Assembly: GCF_030272615.1 (NCBI RefSeq)
Contig: NC_081410.1
Location: forward strand, 112,978,433-113,042,432
Direction: 5' to 3'
DNA from: Cryptomeria japonica
Taxonomy: Eukaryota > Streptophyta > Pinopsida > Cupressales > Cupressaceae
Length of the DNA stretch: 64,000 nt
The notes beneath the pieces are model-generated. The model was not told the DNA's origin and made no database searches. It saw nothing but the letters and a program-made list of their open reading frames with translations. Each line of letters starts with the position of its first letter. Positions within the stretch are counted from its first letter, which is position 1. Positions 48,718 through 62,600 of this stretch are shown here, in pieces. Made by a program: the position numbers and the translations under genes.

Positions 48718-49575
48718 ATGGTTTTTAATGCAGACAAGACTTCACATGTTTTGTGGGTTCCCATTTCTATTTTCAAGACCTTCTTGCTTTGCACTTTGAT
48801 CTCTATTTTTGCCCTATTTTGGACAGTGAAGGATAAGAATTATTTGTTTGTGGATGCCATGGGATGTAATAGGAAAATAATTGAGCCGTTTTCCTGTGAT
48901 GAATGGAAAGACAAACTGAAGGCCTAGGCTATTATGTAAATGACTAAGATGACAAGGTATATGGAGAGAATTGTAGGGAAAACCCCTATCGTGACCATAA
49001 TTTTCAAAAAGAATTGGAAAGATGATAAAATTACCATAGCAAGAAGAAAGGTTGAAATTGACGAAGGGATGAGACTAGGAAAATAAAGTTGGTGAAATTC
49101 GGCAAAACCTACTACTCACCGAAAGTGATAAAGAAGGTATGAAGATGGATTATGTTTGCTGTCATGCAATATGTTACACTTGATAGTAGATACTCTTGTG
49201 TCTACAGTTATTACTTTGTGCTTTTGAATCATTTTCGCTATTAGGACCTTGTGTCTATTCCTTTCTATTTGTTTAGCTTCCTTAATACTAGCATTAAGGA
49301 TTTTAGGGCTAACCCAGACAGTAACCCTCCCATGCATGAAGGGTTGATGTTGCTATTACACAACCATGTCAAGGCTTCCTCTGTGCAATATTTTATCACC
49401 GAACTGTCAGATTCAAATGATGAGTCTAAGAACTTTGATGATAGTGAAGACGATGGTTCTGATATTGAGTGGGAAGATGATGTTGATAGGATTACCCCTG
49501 CTAAGGGTTCTAGCAAGGAAAAGGACAAAGATTTGGCTTCTAGGTTTGGAAATAAGGGTAAGTGCAAGAAGTTGT
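48718..49575 (+). pseudogene. LINE D third ORF (ORF3), broken by the large element
   Basis: The start MVFNADKTSHVLWVP is followed by a hydrophobic stretch, then LFVDAMGCNRKIIEPFSCDEW. Two stops, a deletion around 49070 (the DIKRFPKEE block is lost) and a frame change lead to FYLFSFLNTSIKDF, PPMHEGLMLLLHNHVKA and an acidic tail (SDSNDESKNFDDSEDDGSD). The homology to LINE C ORF3 ends at about 49565. The region 48567-48717, between RNase H and this start, is also conserved in the copy at 37624-37775. Confidence 0.65.
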
Positions 49576-49688
49576 GTCCACTTCATGTGGAAGTTTTGGA
49601 CTTAGTTAAAAAGTGGAAATCGGGGGGAGTCAATTGGAGACAAATCGGGTTCTCATGTACTCTTAGAATCTCAAGCCGAAAAACAAAT

Positions 49689-49865
49689 GGGATCTCGTGG
49701 GCCCCGGGATCCCGAGCCTAGAACCCCAAACGAGATCTCGTGTTGAAATGAAACAGGAAGCGGGATCCTGTTTCATTTCAACACGGGATCCCATTTTGAA
49801 TATATATATATATAGAAACGAAATGGGGTTCATTTTTTCCATACGAGATCCCGATTGAAGGAGTG
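49689..49865. repeat. Left-edge GGGATCCCGT cluster with hairpin
   Basis: Five or six versions of GGGATCYCG lie within 170 bp (49689, 49706, 49733 region, 49762, 49785, 49844). A perfect hairpin has 20-bp arms at 49739-49758 and 49766-49785 with a 7-bp loop, extendable with one mismatch. The same motif recurs at the right edge. Such palindromic subterminal clusters are typical binding sites of transposase-related proteins. Here that role is inferred. Confidence 0.7.
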
Positions 49866-49929
49866 AAGCCTTCCCAGGAAGTGCCAGCAAGCCGCCTGCA
49901 AGTCTTCCCGGTATGCCCAACACCCATTT

Positions 49930-50420
49930 ATATTCAATATTTCATATTTAAATTAATTTTTTAGTTAAAAAATTAGATTGTTAGTTTAAAAATTATTATT
50001 TTTTGTTAAAAAATATTGATTTTAGTTTAATAATTATTTTTTCATTAGAAAAGTATGTTTTTAGTTAAAAAATTAGTTAAATTTAGTTTGATTTTTTTTT
50101 AATTATTGATAATGAATTTTTTTTATGAATTGATTAGATTAGGATTTTTTTTAAAGGAATAAATTTAATAAAAATGTTGAAAACCTTGAAACGAAACCAA
50201 AACCATCCAAAAAATCAAAACCAAAACATTTAATTTACACGATCAAAACAAAAACAAAAATGAAAACCAAAACCAAAAAATTACACCAAAAAGGAAACTA
50301 TTTAAAACATTGTTAAAATTTACCAAAATGAAAATCAAAACATAAAAATTTAACTAAAACGTAGAAAAACCAAAACCAAAACTTTTTTTTAAAATAAAAT
50401 GAAAATGTTGAAAAACCAAA
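49930..50420. other. AT-rich spacer with AAAACCAAAACC-type runs
   Basis: This holds A/T-rich simple sequence and, at 50165-50420, degenerate ACCAAAAC/AAAACCAAAA runs. No gene is supported. Confidence 0.6.
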
Positions 50421-53400
50421 ACTTATAGGGTCACATACATGACCATTTGACCCATATGACCTAATATATGACCATATATGAGCATAATGGACCGTAAGGG
50501 GTCATATTTAGTCCTAAGGGGTCACACATGTGTTCTAACACATGCACGATCGCTTAGGACCACATATGATCCCATAGGATCACATCATGTCCTAAGGGGT
50601 CATATTTGGTCTTCAGGGGTCATGCATGTGTTTTTTAAATGTATGCACGTGACCCCTTAGGACCCAATTTTTTAACATCTATTGTATACAACATACCCCT
50701 TATGACCACATAGGATCACATCACGTCCAACCCCTTCCGACCACATATGACCCCATAGGATCAGCCATAGTGTCCAAAGGGGTCATGTATGTGGTCCTAA
50801 GGGGTCACACATGCACATTAGAATGTGCATGTGTGACCCCTTAGGACCACATACATGACCCATTAGGACACTATTCATGGTCTTATGGGGTCATACATGT
50901 ACATGATCCTAAGGGGTCGAACACATGTGTGACAGGCCTTTAGGACCACATTGTGCTCTAAGGGGTCATATATGTGACCCTAAGGGATCATTTATGTGTT
51001 AGAACACATGCATGACCCCTTAGGACCCCATATGAGCCATATTAACTTCTTAGTAGTTGGGGTACATACAATTATACCCCAACTACTAGGATGTTAATTT
51101 AGGGCTCATATGTGGTCCTAATGGGTCATGCATGTGTTATAACACATGCGTAGGATCCCTTAGGATCACATATATGAAGGTCCCTTAGAACACAATGTGG
51201 TCCTCGTCACACATGCACGCGTGAACTAACTCATGCGTTCAACCCCTTCTATGACCATGCATATGTGTAATATGACTCATAAGATCACACAATTGACCCT
51301 AAGGGGTCATATGTGGTCCTAAGGGGTCACACATGTACATTATAGAACACATGTGTGTATCCCCTTAAGCCATCTCCTACTTTGAAATTTGTTCCCCTTT
51401 TAAGCCGTGCATATGGACTACAATTTAGTTTGATCCCCTTTCTTGCCACATGTCCCAATTAGGCCTACATCCCCTTTTAAGCCATGTTCATATTATACCA
51501 TGAGTCCCCTTAAGCCATCTCCTATTTTTAAATTCATTCCCCTTTTAAGCCACATGTGTCCTATAATTTATTTTGAGCCATGTCAATATTATACCATGAG
51601 TTAGAATGCGTGCATGTGTGTGACGGGCCTTTACTAGGACCACATTATGTTCTAAGGGGTCATAATGTGGTCCAAAGGGGTCACACATGTGTTAGAACAC
51701 ATGTGTGACCCCTTAGGACCACATATGACCACTTTTACCATCCTATTAGTTGGGGTATATTGTATACACTAAGTATACGATGTTAAAAGGGCTCATATAT
51801 GGTCCTAAGGGGTCACACATGTGTTAGAACACATGCGTGACCCCTTAGGATCACATATGACCCCTTAGAACACAATGTGGTCCTAAAGGCCCGTCACACA
51901 CATGCACGCGCTCTAACTCATGCGTTCAACCCCTTTTAGGACCATGTACATGTATGACCCCATAGGATCACATGGTGTCCTAAGGGGTCATATTATGTAC
52001 TCCTAAGGGGTCATGCATGTACATTAGAACATGTATGCATGTCCCCTTAAGCTATCTCTCATTCCCCTTTTAATCCACATGTCCTAATAAATAGTTTGAT
52101 CCCCTTTCAAGTGCCACATGTCCCAATTAGGCCAGCATCCCCTTAAGACATATATATCTAGTTTAAACACGTGTCCAACCCCTTAGGACACAATGCCACC
52201 TTCTTAACATTTATATACACAATATGTATAACTTATGACCCAACTTGACCACATAAGATCTCATAGATTGTGTACATACGCCCATCCCCTTAAGTCATTT
52301 TTCTTAAATGATTAGTTACAAAATTTGTAGATGTTAAATTTAAAATTCCTATTCTAAGTACATGAAATTAACTAATTACGACTATAACCCTCTTAAAACA
52401 TACTATTACGACCATACCCCTTTTAACATACTAGTACCTATTAACTATATATATTATTAAATACCATATATTAAATAGCATAATAGGTCCTATTAACTAT
52501 ATATGAAATTAAGTAATTACGATCAAATTAAATAGAATTAAGACCAAGTCCGCTTTTAAGACACATGTAATTAGGACATACACATGTCTTAAGGGGATCC
52601 CAATCGTAATTATTTATTTAAAATTATCCCCTTAAGCCACATGTGTGTCCTATATTTAAAGTAGTTCTTCTTCCCCTTAAGCCACATACATCCTATAATC
52701 TAGGCCTATCCCCTTAAGCCACATACATCCTAATTAGGCCTATCATCTTAAGCGTGCATACATCCTAATTAGGCCAATCCCTTTAAGTCATGTGTCTTAA
52801 ATGATTAATTACAAAATTTGTAGATGCTAAATTTGAAATTCCTATTTACTAATTACTAAATAGTGACCATACGAGCCTCTTAATATACTATTACGACAAT
52901 ACCCATTTTAACATACTAGGACCTATTAACTATATGTATTATTAAATTCCATATAATAAATAGCATGTAATAGGTCCTATTAACTATATATGATTTATTA
53001 AGTAATTATGATCAAATTAAATTTAATTATGACCATGTCCCCTCAAGACACATGTAATTAGGAAATGCACACACATCCTATAATTTAGGCCTATCCCCTT
53101 AAGCAACATACATCCTAACTAGGACTATAGATCATCTTAAGCCACATACATGATACATCCTAATTAGGCCTATAGATCATCTTAAGCCACATACATCCTA
53201 ATTAGGCCAATCCCTTTAAGACGTGTCTTAAATGATTAATTACAAAATTTGTAGATGCTAAATTTAAAATTCCTATTCTAAGTACACATGAAATTAACTA
53301 ATTACAATGATGTACCCCTTTTAACATGTATATTATTATGACCATACCCCTTAAGCCACATGTGTCCCCTATTTAAAGTTTCTTCCCCTTAAGCCACATA

Positions 53401-54520
53401 CATCCTAATTAGGCCTAACTCCCTTAAGCCACATACATCCTATTAGGCCTATCCCGTTAAGCCACTTGTCCTAGTTAGGCCAATCCTTTTAAGCCATGTG
53501 TCTTAAATGATAGATAACAAAACTCGTAGATGCTAAATTTGAAATTCCTATTCTAAGTACATGAAATTAAATGATTATTGACCGTACAAGGTCCTCTTAA
53601 CATACTATTATGATAATACCCCTTTTAACATACTAGGACCTATTAACTATATATATATATATATATAAATTCCTATTCTAAGTACATGAAATTAAATGAT
53701 TATTGACCGTACGAGGTCCTCTTAACATACTATTACGATAATACCCCTTTTAACATACTAGGACCTATTAACTATATATATTATTAAATGCCATATATTA
53801 AATAGCATGTAATAGGTCCTATTAACTATATATGATTTATTAAGTAATTATGATCAAAATAAATTTAATTACGACCATGCCCCTAAAGACACATGTAATT
53901 AGGAAATGCACGTACATCCTATAATTTAGGCCTATCCCCTTAAGCCACATACATCCTAATTAGGCCTATATATCATCTTAAGCCACATACATCCTAATTA
54001 GGCCTATAGATCATCTTAAGCCACTTAAATCCTAATTAGGCCTATAGATCATCTTAAGCCACATACATCCTAATTAGGCCAATCCCTTTAAGACGTGTCT
54101 TAAATGATTAATTACAAAATTTGTAGATTCTAAATTTGAAATTCCTATTCTAAGTACACATGAAATTAATTAATTACGACCACGTACCCCTTTTAACATG
54201 TATAATATTATGACCATACCCCTTAAGCCACATGTGTCTCCTATTTAAAGTTTCTTCCCCTTAAGCCACATACATCCTAATTAAGCCTATCCCTATAAGC
54301 AACTCATCCTAGTTAGGCCAATCCCTTTAAGTCGTGTGTTTTAAATGATTAATTACAAAAAATTTAGATGCTAAATTTAATTACGACCTATTTAGGCCTA
54401 TCCCCTTAAGCCAAAATTGTCCTAGATTTCTAGTTTGATCCCCTTAAGCCATGTGTCCTAGTTAGGCCAATCCCCTTAAGTCATGTGTGTTACAATGATT
54501 AATTACACAAAATTTCATAG
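50420..54520. repeat. Left subterminal array of short palindromic motifs
   Basis: About 4 kb is built from two degenerate motif types. Up to about 52.0 kb the unit is GGTCCTAAGGGGTCACACAT with its reverse complement ATGTGTGACCCCTTAGGACC, often back to back. From about 52.0 kb the unit is CCCCTTAAGCCACATACATC followed by CTAATTAGGCC. Larger units also repeat, for example blocks around 52330-53040, 53230-53300 and 53520-53900 containing TTACAAAATTTGTAGATGC and ACTAGGACCTATTAACTATA. No ORF above 60 codons is convincing. Confidence 0.85.
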
Positions 54521-54580
54521 ATGTTAAATTTTAAATTCTTATACATGATCATATCTGTAAAAAAGCATGTTCTTGATTTC

Positions 54581-54799
<219 letters not shown>

Positions 54800-55015
54800 A
54801 ATTTTTTATCATTTATCTGTTTGTAGAGCTTGTATATGTATATGTTTACAATGTATATATATGTAGATTGGACATGTTTTAAAATTATTAATAATTTATT
54901 CATGTTTTAGTTTCAAAAGTTAGATTTTAAATTTTTATTTGATTTACAATTAAATGTATGTACATATATATATCTATATATATATGCAGAGCTCAGATTA
55001 CATACACATCATCAC

Positions 55016-57179
55016 ATGGATGAGTTTGATATAGAATATTTGCTTAATGCAGTAGGGCCTCAACCCCCCCCAGATGACCCTGCCCATAGTGCACCACCTC
55101 CACCCCCACCTCCACCCCCACTCCCTCCTCCACCTCCACCCCCACCCGATCATCATCCTCCACCTCCTGATTCTGCTAAGGCTCAATTTTGAGACATTAT
55201 TGATGAGAATGTTGTTTTCATATAGGGAAAAGTTAATGAGATCCTTAGAGCACCACATATATCCCCACACATGCATCATTATTAATTTAGTTAGGTCTAT
55301 AGATGCAGAGATCAATTCACATCGAGCATGGAGAGAGGAGAGACGTCAGTTTTATTCTCATGGCCTCTCCTATAGGGATATTTTGAGCTTAAGAATAGAC
55401 AAATCTCACTTTGTTCTATATTTTTCAAACCCCATCACAGGTGAACCCATTCCACCAAATAAATCTTGCATATCCATGGGGTGGTGCACACATTGGGGCA
55501 TGGCCGATAATTTTTGGGATCGATGGCAGATTGTATTTGACACCTTACCACATGCAACTTAGAGTGCCCTTTATACTTATTGGAGAAAATTATATGCAGA
55601 GTTTATTTTGGGTTTAAAGCCCAATTATTTTGATATTAGAGAATTCTAGGGTATTGGTGGTGGTATGCCACGGGATAGGTTGGGGACACGTATTGAACCC
55701 AACAGACCTGCCCGTCGCTAGGCCATTGTGGCTCCTATGCCTGTTATACCTTGGACTATTCATCAACTTTCTCTTATCTCCACATTGGACTCATTGACCA
55801 CACTCACTGGTAACCTTAGTCAGCAGACAACTGATTTATTGGACCGTGGCCATATTGGGACCGGTGAGGATGATGTTGACATGAGTACAACCATTCCACA
55901 TTTATCAAAACCTCATTTTTGTATGAGTTTCCATCGACTATGATATGGGCCTTGTGATGGTCCAGACCTTGCTTCAAGTTCACATCATGGTCCATCTTCT
56001 TCAGCTACACGAGGAGCATCCACTGATCGTGATAATATTGGTTCATATATCGATTTTCTTTGTGCCGATGATCATCCCATAGATCATGATTCATGTGGTA
56101 AACAGGTATGGGGAGATCCAGTACATACATATAATTTGCACTATATATTTAAATTTTTATTTATATAGATCTCTCTATCTACATGTCTTCACTATTTACA
56201 CATGTATGTCTCTAGCCCATGTTTGGGGCCACTATGACACTAGCTTCCACGCCAGATTATTCACCTGCCATTGTTGTGAGTGTAGCTCCTCCAACATCAG
56301 TTGTTGCAGATGAGCAGAGAGATTTAGTACATTGACACTCTATCTCAATATATATATATATATATATTCAGAGATTTTCTAATTTTTTTCATCAAACTTA
56401 CATGATATTTTAAATAAATAAATAAACATGTACAATTGATTTAATATCTAGATTTAATTAATTTTGTTGTATAGGTGGACACAACCATCAGGATGAGTTT
56501 ACATTCAGATGGGCCATATGATCATCCTAACCCTCTTGTTAGTTTTTTGCAGACATCGTCTGCATTTTAGGTATTTAATGTTGATTTAAATTTAAATTTT
56601 TTTAAAAAATTAATACAAGTTTCAGTGTTTTTATTTAAAAATTAAATTAATTTGTATATATATATGTACATGCGTGCATATAATTGACATGTTCAACTCT
56701 TTTTTTAAATACCTTGTAGGATCTTTTTGATAGTGGAGCTTTTGTTGATGTCGCTCAGGATACATTACATAGAGGAGATGATCTGAGTCAGGTACATGTG
56801 TATGAACATTAAATTCTCTAGTTCAAATTGAACATTTTAAATATAAATTTATTTTAAATTTCTATTTTAAATCATTGATCTTGATCTATATATGTGTATG
56901 TACTATATAGAATGAGATACCAGTACCATTGAGTGCCCCTATAACACCTAGAGATGCAGAGCCCTCAGTGGAGTCTAGAGGAGATGAGCCTACTCATGTA
57001 CACGTATGTGCTACTGAACTTATTAATTGGAATTTTTAAATTGTTTTTAAATATATATATATACATATATAATTACACATGAACTACGTAGAACTCTCAC
57101 AAACTTGAACATTTTTGTCTTGTAGAGTAGATCTTCTCCTCATTCTCATCCGCGTGGCTTGAAGAGGAATCTAGAATGA
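55016..57179 (+). pseudogene. Gene A: six-exon proline-rich protein of the large element
   Basis: The start at 55016 gives MDEFDIEYLLNAVGPQPPP and then a proline run to about 55195. After a frame change near 55200, one frame runs from about 55210 to 56105 (HRAWREERRQFYSHGLSYRD, FVLYFSNPITGEPIPPN, GMADNFWDRWQIVFDTLPHA), interrupted by three TAG and one TGA. Further exons with clean GT/AG edges are 56217 to about 56330, 56475-56570, 56720-56791, 56911-57003 and 57126-57179 (SRSSPHSHPRGLKRNLE, stop). These later exons join in phase 0. No domain is recognised. By position it is an accessory protein (compare TnpA-type proteins). That role is an inference. Confidence 0.6.
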
Positions 57180-58340
57180 TTTAGGGCTTACAATCCTCTT
57201 CATTTTAGGGATATATATATATATATATATAGATTTGTTACATGTTTCATGCAGTTTACTATCATTTGATCATTCTATCCCATGGGACTTGTTTATTTTG
57301 TGCACTTTGATTATATATTTCATTTTGAGCATGAACTTGATGTACATGTGTACATGTGTACACATGGACTTGTTTATTTTGCGTGTACACTTTGATTATA
57401 TTTCATGTTGACCACATGTGGACTTGTTGAACATCACACATAGACTTGATATACATATGCACGTGTACATGTGATATATATATATGTTTTACGTTCGAGT
57501 GAATTTCTAGTACACATACATACATGTTGCATGGAAATTATATTTATACATATATTTATTTATTTATAATCATCCGAAGCTATGTATTTCATTTAAATTT
57601 TTAATTTAAATCTATATACATGTGTATGTGTACATACATACTAAAAATAAATGAAGCTTGCAATTGTTTAAGTAGAGATAAAATAAATAAATACATTAAA
57701 AATAAATGAAGAAAGTGTAATTGTACACATATACACATAAGCAATTGATATTTGTAAAAATAACACACTTGTACACACACATATATGTACATTAAAAATA
57801 AAACACTTGCAATTTTGATATTTTTTAAAATAACACATGTACACACATTGTATACATTAAAAATTTAATTCAAAGCAATTGATAATATTTAAAATAACAC
57901 ATGTACATGCACAAATATACATACTAAAAACTTCTGTAAAAAAGTTTAATCCTGGTGCATCTCTTGAATATAATAATTTAGCTTCATCCACATGTCTCAA
58001 ATTTAAAAGTTTCAAGATCCACACATCTTATATCTATATAAATTTAAAGAACTCAATATTCTGAAAGCTAAAGTATTATATAAGTTTGATCCAATCTAAC
58101 ACATTAAAAGTAGTTTCAAAAGTGAGATCTAGATAAAATAAATCTCCATAGTTTCAAAAGTGATCTAGATAAATTAGATCTCCATAGTTAAAAGTAGTTA
58201 CAAGATGTACCTACATGCACAAAAAAAAATTTTAATCAGAACTTAATTAGAATTAAACTATTAAATGCATGTATATTAACTAAGTCAAATTTATTTAAAA
58301 ATACAAAAATATTAACTAAGTCAAATTTAACCAAAAAAAT
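57180..58340. other. AT-rich intergenic region between the convergent genes
   Basis: This contains GTACACATG/CATGTGTAC-rich and AT-rich simple sequence. The short ORFs (57601-57846, 57879-58064) are low-complexity and not supported. It probably includes the 3' untranslated region of gene A. Confidence 0.5.
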
Positions 58341-59170
58341 GATGCACATGTAGCAATTAGGACACGACTTAAGGAGATGCAAGCCTTATTAGGACATGTG
58401 GCAAGAAAGGGGATCAAACTAAATAGGACATAGCTTAAAAGGGGAAATTAACTAATTAGGACATGTGAACTGCTCTTAAGGGGATCTAACTAAATAGGAC
58501 ATGTGGCTTTTAAAAGGGGATCGTTTGAACTAATTAGGACATCGAAAACTGTAAGGGAATCTATCTACATATTCGGGACATGTGGCAAGGAAGGGGATGG
58601 AATGATTTATCATTGAAAAACAAAATGGTTTCAAAATTTATTAAAAGCAATTTAACAATTTATCAATGAAAAACATCAAATATAGAAATTAAAACTAAAT
58701 ATTTAACAAAAAAATGATGCTTACCAATTCATTGGAAATCTTCATTTAATTCTAAATATTCATGAACTCATTTCACATGCCACCAACAATAAAAAACTAC
58801 TATAAGATAAACCTACATCAACAAAAAATAGTTAGATATATATTATATATAGGATTTATAGGGGGTGAATTTAAGTTAAAAATAGGACAATGTGGCTTAA
58901 GGGGAAATTAACTAATTAGGACTTGTATGAGGCAAGCTGAAGGTGATGGGCATAATTGGGACATGACTTAAGGGGATCAAACTATAAATAGGACATGTGG
59001 CTTAAAAGAGGATCATTTGAACTAAATAGGACATGGCTTAAGGGGAAATTAATTGATTAGAACATGACTTGACTTAAGGGGATGGGTGTACAATTGGGAA
59101 ATGTGGCTTAAGGGAATCAAAATAATAAGGAAATGTGGCTTAAGGGGACAAAAAAAATTAGAATCTAGAT
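58341..59170. repeat. Right array, inverted relative to the left array
   Basis: About 20 degenerate copies of AGGACATGTGGCTTAAGGGGA occur in one orientation. This is the reverse complement of the CCCCTTAAGCCACATGTCCT motif that fills 52.0-54.5 kb. The arrays therefore face each other across gene A. About 250 bp with no units (58600-58850) splits the array. Confidence 0.85.
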
Positions 59171-59428
59171 GGAAGTGCAAAATAGTCAAGTTCACATTTT
59201 AAATGAATTATGAAAAACCTATATATGTTAAAAGCAATTTATCAATTAAATCATTGAAAGACATGTACTTTTAAAAACAAGTATGCACACCTCTATATAT
59301 TAAATACTTATTCCATTACATGTACCATAGTTGTGTAAGAGCTCTCAATAAGGGGATGGACCTATATATCAAACAATAATATTTAAACCATTTACATGAT
59401 CAAATGGTATAATCAAAAGAAATTATAC

Positions 59429-59650
59429 ACACACACACACACATATATACATATATACATATATATATATATATACATATATACACACACACATATATAT
59501 ATATTATATATATACATATATATATATATATGTATATATATATATTATATATATACATATATATATATATGTATATATATAATATATATATATGTATATA
59601 TGTATATATATATATTAAATATACATGTACATATACATACATATATTTAA
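59429..59650. repeat. Microsatellite (AC)n(AT)n, compound
   Basis: This is a mix of ACACAC, ATATAT and ATACAT units over about 220 bp. The apparent Ile/Tyr/His ORFs on both strands are artefacts. It sits just after the 3' end of gene B. Confidence 0.92.
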
Positions 59651-59677
59651 TATATACACACCTCTTTATTTAAATAC

Positions 59678-62600
59678 TTATTCCATTGTACCATCTGCAT
59701 CCTCTCTTTTCTCCAAAGCATCTATAATTGTCTTGTGATCTTCCATAGAATCTGTCCACAACTTTTTATTACTAGGTTTGGCGCAATATCTCACTAGTTG
59801 TATATTTGTTGCAACAATCAAATGTGAGTAGTGCATTATCTTCTTATGTGTTTCATAATATTCAAAAGCAGGAAAACCATTCTTCCTTGTCAAATATTTC
59901 CTTAGCCAAGTTCCAACAACTACCACTAAACCAATCGGATAATGAAAACCATCATCATCTTCTCGAGGATTAACTATTTTGTGTTTAGTCTCAACACATT
60001 GAGCCAACCAATATTCTATTTCCTCTTCATTGTTATTAGGTGCAAGAACATCATACACATGTCCTACAAACAAAAAAATAATAAATGATCAAAATTTAGA
60101 ATTAAAAAATTACCATTTTTAACTTACAGTAAATTTAAAAAAGTTTGAATCTAATTTTATTAAATGGCCAACAAAATAATTAAAAATGATTACCTTTTTG
60201 TACAAGGTCTAAAAGATGATCATAATCATCTAATGCAAACAGTTGATCATTATCTTCAATTGTGTTAATCTGATCTTGTGCTTGAGTGGGAGTCAATGAT
60301 CTTTGATTCCAATCTTCAACCCATTTAGTATTCTCACATACATCAGAATCACCTGAAATATAAAACTAACAAAAACATGCAAGTTCCCTTATGCATATAG
60401 TCCACGTGCTTGCATTTGAACTCTTAAATGAATGCCATTTTGCCGATCCGCTAATTATCTCACAATCAAGTTTCGACACAATGTTTTCCTCTTCAACTAA
60501 CCAAAAGAATTGCTGAATTGTAGAGTTCACACCTGATCCAGTAGATAAGGTTGTATTGCACCAATCTATAATTGCACGTGCATCTTTAAATTTTACATTA
60601 TCCTCAAATTTTAATTGCTCTCTAGCAAGAATTCTTTTAACACATGTACTGGCTCCATCATGTTCTCCTTTACCATGGCCAACTTCAAAAAAAATCCATA
60701 TATGTTGGATATTGTATTCCTTGTGAGTCTTGCTTACCCAATAAAACATTCGAGCATTCTTGAATTGTCCAGTACAATTATCTGACCATATAAGATGTTC
60801 TATCATCTGGATTCCTCTTTCTCTTATATTTCTATAAAATATGCTGAAATAATATTGAACAAACTCTAATGAGTGCATCCTATTATCACTCGCATAGAAA
60901 TGACACTCCCTTAGGATTTTTCTATCATCCTCTATGCTATCATCTGCGTGTCTATAAACAATATGAATGAAAACAACAACTTGAGTGGAATTGTAATATT
61001 GAGATTGAATTTCCTCTCATGGCTTAAGAGTATAGTTTTCTACAAAGTCCAACACTGATAGTATACTTCCAACTGGAAATATATTTCTACATGTGCAAAA
61101 TTAAGAATCAAGCGATCTAGCATGTTGAGAGTGTGTCACATATTTTGGTACAATCTTACTTTTAAATTCTGACATGAATGCATGTACACTAATCTTCTTT
61201 GTGATTAAATCGACATGCTTTCCTATTTTGCCATCCTTTAAGGGATACTCAACATTCTTAAATCTTCTAACATCCACTAGTTGTTGTCCAAAATCAGTTT
61301 CACTACTCTCATGTATACATTCTACTAGTGATGAAAAATTGCCACAACTAGAACATTGTCCAGAGATACATGAACGCAAATAAAATTATTGCCCATCAAT
61401 TTTTTGACAAAATAAACTTCCTACAAATTCCTTGATTGATTTAGGTGGCATATCAATATCAGATTCCTGGATAAGCATGTTACTATGCAAAACACAATCT
61501 ATGTATCGAAAAACATCATAATAGTAATGAAATTGCACGTGTGTTTTACAACAATAAGAGACTCTTTGCTTATTAATTTTCATAGAACAGGGCTTGCATT
61601 TTTCAAATGATCTTTGACTTATAGTAATATTTCTAGGTAACACAACTTCATCCAAAATTTTTCTATAAAATTCAGTTTGAGTTGTGTCTAATAGGTGTTT
61701 TGAATGAGGGTCACAAATTTTACACCCCACTCTCAACTTTAAAACATCTCTAGAATTAGATGATACCCTTGTTTATCATGCCATAACTTTTCAACAAAAG
61801 ATTTCAATTCAATATTCAATTTCATATCTGATCTGCAAAGTCTACCACTAAAACTCCAACTTTGGTTGATTGGGTCATTTTCAATACTTTTTCTTCTTTT
61901 AGCTGCTCTAACCAGTGTTTTAGGATGCATCTTTAAAATTCCACTAATGTTGCTTACCATCCTTTTATTCAAGGTTGCTTTATTCACTATTACAATTGTT
62001 ATAGCTCATCGTGCCGCATTCTTATCTTTAGATCGACTCCTTGTACCAATAGATTCAATGACACTTGCAACAATAGACATAGCATGCTTAACAGATTCAT
62101 CTTTTTTTGGTGGTTTCACATAGATGCCTATTTTTTTCATCACTTTTCTCATTTTCCACATTCTCATCAATTGCATCATAAGTTGACATTGAATTGCAAG
62201 TTTTTTTCAATTTTTTTTTTTTGTATATTCTATTGGCATATGTTTGTATCTGTCTCCAAGAAATCTTACCAGGAAGATTATCCAAAACCTTTTTTTTCAA
62301 TATTTATAAAAAAAGTTTCCCTGATCTTCAACAATTAGAGGATTTTCATTTTCACCATGTTCAAAAAGATTTTCACTTTCAACATTCAAAATAATTTCAT
62401 CTTTACCAACATGAAGGTTTTCATTTTCATGGATAATTCTATCAATCTCAACATTGGTATATCCAACTTCTACTAAATCATCAATATGAATATCAACTAT
62501 AATCACATTATCCATGTCTTCTAGAGAAGGATTTGAAGATGTACCTAGATAATTTGAAGATGTACCTAGATTTGAGGATGTTGTACTTGGAATATTCTTT

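Larger units (their letters stand above)
42921..49575 (+). mobile_element. LINE D, L1-type with RNase H and a third ORF (3' end lost)
   Basis: This plus-strand element of about 6.7 kb contains ORF1 (42928-44459), ORF2 (44460-48566) and ORF3 (48718 onward). The 3' end is missing because different sequence starts at about 49570-49600, where the large DNA element begins. It is close to LINE C throughout. From 44979 to 48566 ORF2 stays in one frame without indels and is broken only by nonsense codons. Confidence 0.85.

Noticed and set aside
50478-50660. 60-codon ORF in the left array
   Set aside because: It consists of the array motif translated (LRGH, THVL repeats). No independent evidence supports it.
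59396-59650. 80-84 codon ORFs on both strands
   Set aside because: These are again translations of a compound AC/AT microsatellite.
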